DNA of 12,307 nucleotides, from NCBI GenBank assembly GCA_030747475.1, contig JASLKO010000084.1:1-12307 (forward strand). The letters are read 5' to 3'. Positions 7,035 through 12,307 of the stretch are shown here, in pieces (the first letter of the stretch is position 1; the number at the start of each line of letters is the position of its first letter). Below the pieces are notes generated by a model. The model was not told the DNA's origin. It did no database searches and worked only from the letters and a program-made list of their open reading frames with translations. Both the position numbers and the translations under genes were made by a program. This DNA comes from Candidatus Thalassarchaeaceae archaeon (GTDB lineage Archaea > Thermoplasmatota > Poseidoniia > Poseidoniales > Thalassarchaeaceae).

Positions 7035-10000
7035 AATCTACATCGTCGAATGTGTCGTCGTCCGATTCCTCGTCGTTTTCGTCTTCTGAGACGAGTTCTG
7101 ACATCTTCGGAAGTTCACTTTCTTCTTCCTCACTATCGAACTCAGTGGCCTGATTGGCCCACTTATCTCTCTTGATTCTTCCAGGGAAGAATTCGATTGC
7201 TTCGTTGACCTGCTCCTCAATTTCAGGAGTCATGTTGGACAACTGTGCAAAGGTGAAAATTCCAAGAGCATTCAATTTCTCTTCAATGAATGGGCCGATG
7301 CCCTTGATTCGCCTCAAGTCGTTCTTATCATCGACTGATGCTGTGCCAATGGTCGCGAAATCAATCTCTTCAGCCTTGGCTGCAATTCGAGCAAGTTGGG
7401 CCTCTTTCTCTGAAAGTTTGGCCATTTTATCATCCATCTCTGCCATCTTTGCATCCATCTCTGCCATCTTTGCATCTGCTTCGTCTGATGCTGATGATAG
7501 AGCCGGTAGCGGTTCGTCATCCCAATCATCTACTGAGGATGGTTCTGGGGTCACTTCGCCTTCCAGATTTGCAAATGGATCGTCGTCATCATCCCCACTT
7601 ACGGCGGTCCGAAGACCCATGATATTGATTGTAATCTTACCATCTTCGTCCCGTCTTGAGGCGAGGAGCATTGCTATTGCAAGGATTACAATAAGCAACA
7701 AGATGAGGAATATCCAGCAACTGAGGTCCATAAGTGGTGAATTTTCTTCTTTCTGTGAAGCACCACATGACTTGTCAGGAACATCGTCTGCATCGAGATA
7801 ATCGTGGCCGCATCCTTGTTCTTGAGCGTCATTCCATCCGTCCCCATCGGAATCACGCTGAGATGGTCCGCAACCGGCTGAGTTTGGTGTTTCATCCGTG
7901 GGAGTTTCTGGACAATCATCCAATGTGTTGGCAACACCATCGTTGTCATCATCGCCACTCTCAGAAGGTCCACAGCCATCGGGCCCAATGAAATCTATCT
8001 CAGATACAGGGGTTTCATCACATTCATCAAGATCGTTTGGGATGCCATCAAAATCCCAATCTGTATCGCTATCACAACCATCTGGGATGCCGTTACCATC
8101 TAGGTCCAAGCCATCATCATGGCCTGGGCAGAAATCATTGGAATTGTCCACACCATCGCCGTCATTGTCGTCGTCCTGGAAGTCGTCGCATAGCCCGTCT
8201 ACATCGGAGTCCAATGGGATTATTGAAGAGTCTAATGTGTCACTACCACAAATGTTCTCAGCGGTGTCTGACCAACCGTCATCATCATCGTCAGTATCTG
8301 CATTATCACCGATATTATCGCCGTCTGTATCCAACCATTCATTCTCATCCAGTGGGAAGGCATCGGCGGCGTCGTCTATGCCATCTCCATCATCATCTGG
8401 ATCTGCATTGTCTCCTGAACCATCGCCATCTGTGTCTACAGATTCTGCTGCGTTGGTTGGGAATGCGTCGTAGGGATCGAGAACGCCATCATTGTCATCA
8501 TCATCGTCTGTCACGTTGGGTGTTCCGTCATCATCAGAATCGTTCAAACAATCATCAACAGATATTGCACCCTGGCCAATTGTCGATGTGCCTGGAGGAC
8601 AAAGTGAGGGGTGGAGGTTGCCTGTGCCACTTGCATAGGTGCCTTGTGGAGTTGGAATACATTCTGAGGATTGAGTTGTATTGACTGATGTGCCTGCTTG
8701 GCAAGGGGTTTGATCCGAGTTGCCTGAGCCGCTCGCAAAGTATCCTGGGTCTGTGTCTAAACAAGCGAGTTGGCCCGCTGTATCCTGATATGTTCCTGGG
8801 GAGCAGGCAATTTGATTGCCCATTCCGGAATTAGGTGCTTTGTATCCGGGGTCGGCTGATAGGCATGCGGTAGATGCTGTAGCTGCAGAGTTCGAGTTGT
8901 AAGTACCTGCTTGGCAAGGGGTTTGGACGGTCGCTCCTGTTGAGTCTACATAGTGACCAGGGGAGGCTGGAGTCTGTGAAGAACGTCCTGATTGGCTCAC
9001 ATAGTATCCAAGATCTGCATCCAAACACGCGGATGCATCATCAGATGTTGAGACTGGGTTGTATGTACCTGAGGAACAGGGAATTTGAGCCGTTGCCCCT
9101 GCTGTATCAACATAATGTCCAGGGGAGGCTGCTGTCTGCGATGAACGGCCAGATTGACTCACATAGTAGCCCGGGTCTGCTGTCAAACAAGCTGAGGCGC
9201 TCTCAGAGGCTGTTGCTGGATTGTACGAACCTGGTGAACAAGCGATTTGTGTTGTGGCTGCTGTGGTATCAACATAGTAGCCAGAAGATGCTGGTGTCTG
9301 TGAGCCACTTCCTGAGTTGCTCACATAGTATCCAAGATCTGCATCAACACAGGCAGCAGCATCAGTAGATGCTGAATCTGGGTTGTAAGTTCCAGGGAGG
9401 CAAGCGGTTTGGGTTGTCGCCCCTGTTGTATCGACATAATATCCAGGCATTGCAGGTGATTGGAATGATCGGCCCTGTTGATTGACATAATGTCCCAAAT
9501 CTGCATCTAAGCACGCTGAACTGTCATTGGAACCCGTTTCTGGGTTGTAAGTGCCGACTAAACAAGGTGTTTGTGATGTTGCACCAGTGGAATCAACATA
9601 GTAACCAGGAGAGGCTGTGGTTTGCGATGATTGGCCATAACTGCTGACATAGTGGCCAAGATCTGCGTCTAAGCATGCTGAGATGTTGTTGGATGCTGTG
9701 TCTGGATTGTATGAGCCGGCTAAGCAAGCGGTCTGACTTGCAGATGCGTTCATGTCAACATAATATCCGGGAGATGCATCAATACAAGACGATTGAGCGG
9801 TCCCTGGTTGATATGTTCCAGAGACACATTCTGTTTGGGCATCGGAGCCTGAGGAATTGACATAATGTCCTGGACTTGCATCGTCGCAGGATGCTTGAGC
9901 AGCAAGCGATTGATGACTGCCAATCGCGCAAGGGGCCTGCTCTGTTGCTCCTTCTTGAGCAACATAATGACCTGTGTCAGCATCAATGCAACTTGCTTGA

Positions 10001-11517
10001 CCTGTGTCCGGCTGATAGGTTCCTGCGTCGCATCGAAGTTGGATAATGGCTCCGGCTGGAGCGTGATGCCCTGCATCGGCTTCTTGACAAGAATATCTGC
10101 CATAGAATCCAGCATTACATGATTCGGAACGAGCGGGGTTGTCTGGGAATTGATCTTGTGGTGTTGGGATTCCGTCACCGTCTTCATCTCCTGCGATATG
10201 TGTGTCATAAATATCGATAGTGCCATCATTGTCGCGATCCCTATCATCGAGAGCTAAGGTTACACCAATGATTGCTGAACCTGGTGAATTTGTGCTAGAA
10301 GTTGTTCCATCTCCAAGCTGACCTTCGTTATTTCCACCCCAGCAGTGTACAGAACCATCGTTGATGGTCGCGCAGGTGTGGTGGTCTCCTGCCACCATTC
10401 CAACAACATTGGAAAGTGAATCGACATGTACTGGGATTTGGGAATTGGAATTGACTCCATTGCCCAATTGTCCGAAGATATTGTTGCCCCAGCACATTGC
10501 AGTCCCATTGTCCAAAATGGCACAAGTGTGGCGTTCCCCGGTCGTGAGGGCTGTGACTCCTGTGTCAATCGTAATCGATGTTGGCGAAGATTGGCTGGTG
10601 AGTGTGCCGTCACCCAACTGCCCGCGATCGTTCCAACCCCAACAGGAAATTGTTTCATCGGAGAGAACTACACAAGTATGTTGCTCACCTGTAGTCACGG
10701 CAACGGGTGTATCGTCACCGAGGTTGACTGTGTTTGGTGAGTTCGCGTTGGCGAGGGTTCCATCTCCGAGTTGGCCTTCGTTATTGTGTCCCCAGCACTT
10801 CAGAGACTGGTCGTCGAGAAGAGCGCAGGTATGTGATTCACCCAAGGAAATTGCAACCGCACTGCGATCTTGTCCCAAGTCAACACTTGTCGGGGCATTG
10901 CGTTGTGTGTTTGTTCCATCGCCAATTTGGCCGTGGATGTTGTAGCCCCAGCAGGATACGCTTGCATCTTGGAGAATTGCACAAGTGTGAGTCTTGCCCA
11001 CTCCAATCATAACGGCACTGTTGTTTTCTCCGAGATCAACGCTCACTGGTGAAGATTGAGATGTGTTTGTTCCATCGCCAAGTTGGCCATATGAATTGCC
11101 CCCCCAACACTGTACTGAGCCGTCATTCAATACTGCACAGGTGTGATATTGACTAGATGAGACACTGACTGGATACAATGTCGTGATGCCACCTGGGTTG
11201 ACGAAGGAAACACCAACGGGGCTGGAAGATGCTGTTGTAGAGCCGATGCCCAGTTGACCGAACGAATTGGCGCCCCAACAGGACATGTTGCCATCATCGA
11301 GAATGGCGCATGTGTGCTCCGAGCCGGCTGCCAATGAATCATGAGTGAAGATTGATCCGGACTGGAAACCGGGAGAGTTTGCTGATCCGGAATCGCTGCT
11401 TTTCTCGGAATTTAATTGGTCACTTTCTGAAATCTGTCCGCTGAAAATCGCAAGGCAAGAGACGAGTATCAACAAGCCTGTCAATGTCAGTGATTTACAA
11501 ACCCTAGTGGTTGTCAT
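7027..11517 (-). CDS. Giant multidomain surface protein: RCC1 propeller, Cys-rich repeats, TSP3 stalk, membrane helix, coiled coil, HhH
   Basis: 1496 residues. A signal peptide covers residues 1-27 (RVCKSLTLTGLLILVSC core). Seven RCC1 units follow (60-418), each with H-T-C-A and C-W-G motifs and mostly a GQLGDG turn. One TSP3-like loop pair (424-463) leads into a Cys-rich array (467-990) resembling GCC2/GCC3 or ephrin-receptor-like repeats. An Asp-rich TSP3 stalk (992-1251) ends at a membrane helix (1264-1286) followed by SRRDEDGK. The inner part has Asp clusters, a coiled coil (1347-1387) and a helix-hairpin-helix domain (1399-1457, core KGIGPFIEEKLNALGI), then a very acidic tail. HhH motifs usually bind DNA backbone but can also mediate protein contacts. 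First gene of a probable operon with the 1721-residue gene; its own promoter probably lies in the 52-bp gap upstream. Likely an adhesin or receptor whose inner domain contacts a cytoplasmic partner; the partner is unknown. Confidence 0.93.
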   Translation of the reverse strand: MTTTRVCKSLTLTGLLILVSCLAIFSGQISESDQLNSEKSSDSGSANSPGFQSGSIFTHDSLAAGSEHTCAILDDGNMSCWGANSFGQLGIGSTTASSSPVGVSFVNPGGITTLYPVSVSSSQYHTCAVLNDGSVQCWGGNSYGQLGDGTNTSQSSPVSVDLGENNSAVMIGVGKTHTCAILQDASVSCWGYNIHGQIGDGTNTQRNAPTSVDLGQDRSAVAISLGESHTCALLDDQSLKCWGHNNEGQLGDGTLANANSPNTVNLGDDTPVAVTTGEQHTCVVLSDETISCWGWNDRGQLGDGTLTSQSSPTSITIDTGVTALTTGERHTCAILDNGTAMCWGNNIFGQLGNGVNSNSQIPVHVDSLSNVVGMVAGDHHTCATINDGSVHCWGGNNEGQLGDGTTSSTNSPGSAIIGVTLALDDRDRDNDGTIDIYDTHIAGDEDGDGIPTPQDQFPDNPARSESCNAGFYGRYSCQEADAGHHAPAGAIIQLRCDAGTYQPDTGQASCIDADTGHYVAQEGATEQAPCAIGSHQSLAAQASCDDASPGHYVNSSGSDAQTECVSGTYQPGTAQSSCIDASPGYYVDMNASASQTACLAGSYNPDTASNNISACLDADLGHYVSSYGQSSQTTASPGYYVDSTGATSQTPCLVGTYNPETGSNDSSACLDADLGHYVNQQGRSFQSPAMPGYYVDTTGATTQTACLPGTYNPDSASTDAAACVDADLGYYVSNSGSGSQTPASSGYYVDTTAATTQIACSPGSYNPATASESASACLTADPGYYVSQSGRSSQTAASPGHYVDTAGATAQIPCSSGTYNPVSTSDDASACLDADLGYYVSQSGRSSQTPASPGHYVDSTGATVQTPCQAGTYNSNSAATASTACLSADPGYKAPNSGMGNQIACSPGTYQDTAGQLACLDTDPGYFASGSGNSDQTPCQAGTSVNTTQSSECIPTPQGTYASGTGNLHPSLCPPGTSTIGQGAISVDDCLNDSDDDGTPNVTDDDDDNDGVLDPYDAFPTNAAESVDTDGDGSGDNADPDDDGDGIDDAADAFPLDENEWLDTDGDNIGDNADTDDDDDGWSDTAENICGSDTLDSSIIPLDSDVDGLCDDFQDDDNDGDGVDNSNDFCPGHDDGLDLDGNGIPDGCDSDTDWDFDGIPNDLDECDETPVSEIDFIGPDGCGPSESGDDDNDGVANTLDDCPETPTDETPNSAGCGPSQRDSDGDGWNDAQEQGCGHDYLDADDVPDKSCGASQKEENSPLMDLSCWIFLILLLIVILAIAMLLASRRDEDGKITINIMGLRTAVSGDDDDDPFANLEGEVTPEPSSVDDWDDEPLPALSSASDEADAKMAEMDAKMAEMDDKMAKLSEKEAQLARIAAKAEEIDFATIGTASVDDKNDLRRIKGIGPFIEEKLNALGIFTFAQLSNMTPEIEEQVNEAIEFFPGRIKRDKWANQATEFDSEEEESELPKMSELVSEDENDEESDDDTFDDVDWE
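7147..7323 (-). other. Coding segment for the cytoplasmic helix-hairpin-helix domain
   Basis: Residues 1399-1457 read NDLRRIKGIGPFIEEKLNAL, then GIFTFAQLSNMTPE, and end near FFPGRIKRDKWANQA. The I-K-G-I-G-P hairpin followed by E-x-L-x(3)-G-I is the standard HhH signature. The TFAQL and GRIxRDxW continuation is what accompanies this motif in small stand-alone or fused HhH domains. It sits about 110 residues after the membrane helix, behind a coiled coil, so it must face the cytoplasm if the signal peptide and topology are read correctly. Confidence 0.8.
7435..7476 (-). repeat. Perfect 21-bp tandem duplication in the coiled coil
   Basis: Two identical 21-bp copies lie at 7435-7455 and 7456-7476. 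In the protein they give AKMAEMD-type heptads (residues 1348-1363), followed by a diverged third, DKMAKLS. Exact identity at DNA level points to a recent one-heptad slippage that lengthens the coil by two helical turns without breaking its register. Confidence 0.85.
7765..8544 (-). repeat. TSP3-like Asp-rich stalk of the 1496-residue protein
   Basis: Residues about 992-1251 contain two flavours of calcium loop. The first part has D-x-D-G-D-x-x-G-D-N-A-D followed by DDDGDG and a D-A-F-P element, with no Cys. The second part has TSP3 loops with Cys, such as DDDNDGDGVDNSNDFC, DFDGIPNDLDEC and DSDGDGWNDAQEQGC. The change from Cys-free to Cys-bearing loops falls at about residue 1090. Calcium binding follows from the family; it is not shown directly. 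Confidence 0.8.
8548..10119 (-). repeat. Cys-rich tandem array: 34-residue units flanking five 54-residue (162-bp) units
   Basis: The unit-opening Cys (C-x-x-G-T/S-Y) falls at residues 496, 530, 564 and 598 (34 apart), then 652, 706, 760, 814 and 868 (exactly 54 apart), then 905, 939 and 973 (37, 34, 34 apart). The five 54-residue units correspond to 8917-9726. A short unit holds one C-xxGTYQP half with a second Cys and one GYYV-x(5-8)-Q-T half. A long unit has two consecutive GYYV halves after the Cys half. The pattern resembles GCC2/GCC3 or ephrin-receptor-like repeats. Confidence 0.85.
10264..11340 (-). repeat. Seven RCC1 units, a complete propeller
   Basis: Residues about 60-418 hold seven units of roughly 50 residues. 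Each starts at H-T-C (Cys at 70, 127, 179, 231, 282, 332 and 382), has a second Cys in C-W-G ten residues later, and ends in a GQLG-type turn (GQIG in unit 3). Seven is the number needed to close an RCC1 beta-propeller. The paired Cys suggest each blade is stapled by a disulfide, in line with secretion. Confidence 0.9.
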
Positions 11518-11539
11518 GCTTTAGCGGAAGGTGTGGCGA

Positions 11540-11549
11540 TTAAAAGAAC
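11540..11549 (-). promoter_or_regulatory. Possible archaeal TATA element for the 1496-residue gene
   Basis: Read on the minus strand the bases are GTTCTTTTAA, an AT-rich stretch in an otherwise GC-rich 52-bp gap. It begins 22 nt upstream of the ATG at 11517. Archaeal TATA elements sit about 25-30 nt before the transcription start, so initiation would fall at or next to the ATG, giving a leaderless mRNA. No convincing purine-rich ribosome binding site stands directly before this ATG, which agrees. The same T-run also serves the hairpin beside it. Confidence 0.35.
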
Positions 11550-11565
11550 ACCGCCTATGGCGGTG
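11549..11565 (-). terminator. Hairpin terminator after the MscS-family gene
   Basis: CACCGCC (11549-11555) pairs perfectly with GGCGGTG (11559-11565) around a 3-nt loop. On the minus strand the hairpin begins 4 nt after the stop codon at 11570 and runs directly into TTCTTTTAAT. A GC-rich stem followed by a T-tract is the intrinsic terminator form, and archaeal polymerases also stop at T-tracts. It suggests the channel gene is a separate transcription unit from the surface-protein operon. Confidence 0.6.
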
Positions 11566-11569
11566 GGCC

Positions 11570-12307
11570 TCAATCCCCATCAAACATATCCAAAGTTGCA
11601 GCGAGGGCGGTAATTTCAGCACGGATTTTGGCTTTCTCCCGAGTGCCCAATGATGTGTCTGAAATTTGATTTTCTAGCCAATCAATTTCAGCCTTAATGG
11701 ACTCTCTTTCCTCTCGGTGAATCTCATCGGCCCTTGCCATTTGCAAACGTGCTGTATGCTGTCTTGCGGCCTTGCGGCGGGCTTTCAATTCGTGGTTGCC
11801 ACGTGCAGATCTGCCTGGCTGTGACTTGAGTTCAATATTCACCGGGTATGGAATTGTGATGTCTTCTTCTCGGAACCTATCGGTGATGTTCTGCATCAAC
11901 CAATCGCGTGCCGGCCATTCATCAGAATAATCTGATATCCAAGTGTACAATCTGAAATCAATCGAATATTCTCCTAGACGAATGATGAGGGCGCGAGAAG
12001 TGGGGGCATCAAGAGTATATGGGCAAGCCTGTGCAACCTGATTCAGAACTTGCTTGACGTGGGGTGGATCTTCATCGTATGCAACCCCAACGTCAACGAG
12101 TAGATTGATTCGCTTCGGGACGCCATCTCCACCGCCGCGCGCTTTGTTGATGATGGTGCTTGAGACCAATGTGTTGTTGGGGATAATGACCAATTCTTCT
12201 GCCCAAGTCAACACCTTGGTTGATAGAATCCCTGTGGACACGACCTTGCCTTCAATATCATCGACATAGATTCGGTCACCCACATCGAATGGGCGATCCA
12301 TGGCAAG
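11570..12307 (-). CDS. MscS-family mechanosensitive channel, C-terminal part
   Basis: The frame is open to the window end (codons for L-A precede the Met at 12301), so the start and pore helices lie outside and this Met is internal. The visible 245 residues cover the cytoplasmic vestibule. MDRPFDVGDRIYV and EGKVVSTGILSTKV match the beta-domain, and VIIPNNTLVSSTIIN matches the conserved I-P-N-x-x-L signature. The alpha/beta domain ends with ITIPYPVNIELK, as in MscS proteins (usually I-P-F-P). The last 75 residues (11573-11797) form a charged helical extension, Ala/Arg/Glu-rich and likely coiled coil, beyond the usual MscS end. The family opens under membrane tension to release solutes during hypo-osmotic shock. 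Family assignment is firm; the ion or solute preference is unknown. Confidence 0.9.
   Translation of the reverse strand, partial: LAMDRPFDVGDRIYVDDIEGKVVSTGILSTKVLTWAEELVIIPNNTLVSSTIINKARGGGDGVPKRINLLVDVGVAYDEDPPHVKQVLNQVAQACPYTLDAPTSRALIIRLGEYSIDFRLYTWISDYSDEWPARDWLMQNITDRFREEDITIPYPVNIELKSQPGRSARGNHELKARRKAARQHTARLQMARADEIHREERESIKAEIDWLENQISDTSLGTREKAKIRAEITALAATLDMFDGD

Noticed and set aside
7154..7801. Plus-strand reading frame of 215 codons
   Set aside because: It is the complement of the HhH, coiled-coil and acidic tail region, whose coding frame has recognisable motifs. The Ser/Ala-rich antisense product has none.
7898..8473. Ser/Pro-rich plus-strand reading frame of 191 codons
   Set aside because: It is the complement of the Asp-rich stalk: GAT/GAC codons read backwards give Ser- and Ile-rich frames. 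The opposite frame has signal peptide, domains and Cys spacing, so this is a shadow.
8917..9726. Regular 162-bp repeats as a CRISPR or satellite array
   Set aside because: There is no repeat/spacer alternation. The units are contiguous, in frame and diverged at third positions, so they are protein repeats.
11455..11464. Lipobox-like L-V-S-C (residues 18-21) in the signal peptide of the 1496-residue protein
   Set aside because: The sequence stays hydrophobic after the Cys (L-A-I-F), so the Cys lies inside the hydrophobic core. An ordinary signal peptide and a C-terminal membrane anchor explain the region better.
12299..12301. ATG at the window edge as the start of the MscS-family gene
   Set aside because: It falls inside the conserved beta-domain motif before R-P-F-x-V-G-D. 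The membrane helices that must precede it lie outside the window.

Overview
The window looks like a piece of a marine planktonic archaeon, most probably a Poseidoniales (Marine Group II) type euryarchaeon. This is inferred from style and not from a marker gene. The signs are very large secreted single-pass proteins built from thrombospondin type 3 (TSP3) calcium-binding repeats, cysteine-paired RCC1 propellers and ephrin-receptor-like Cys repeats, together with moderate G+C and very tight spacing. No rRNA, tRNA, CRISPR array or mobile element is visible.

Layout. (1) Positions 1-1845, plus strand: the 3' part of a surface protein, with the end of a parallel beta-helix, a TSP3 stalk, one membrane helix and a cytoplasmic tail ending in a SAP motif. 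(2) Positions 1857-7022, minus strand, convergent with the first gene across 11 bp: a 1721-residue surface protein with a signal peptide, a LamG-like domain, an Ig-like domain, a seven-unit RCC1 propeller split by an inserted jelly-roll-like domain, Ig-like domains, about 12 TSP3 loops, a membrane helix and a cytoplasmic EF-hand. (3) Positions 7027-11517, minus strand: a 1496-residue surface protein with a signal peptide, a seven-unit RCC1 propeller, a Cys-rich repeat array, a TSP3 stalk, a membrane helix, a coiled coil and a cytoplasmic helix-hairpin-helix domain. Its stop lies 4 nt before the start of gene 2, so genes 3 and 2 very likely form an operon. (4) Positions 11570-12307, minus strand: the C-terminal part of an MscS-family mechanosensitive channel, with a likely terminator just after its stop. 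No gene-free stretch exceeds 52 bp.

The three surface proteins share one plan: a recognition-type ectodomain, an Asp-rich calcium-binding stalk, one C-terminal membrane helix and a small intracellular domain. The intracellular domain differs in each (SAP, EF-hand, HhH). They are best read as calcium-stiffened adhesins or surface receptors. The different inner domains, two of them of types usually associated with nucleic-acid binding, are the most intriguing feature of the locus. No enzymatic activity can be assigned to any of the three.
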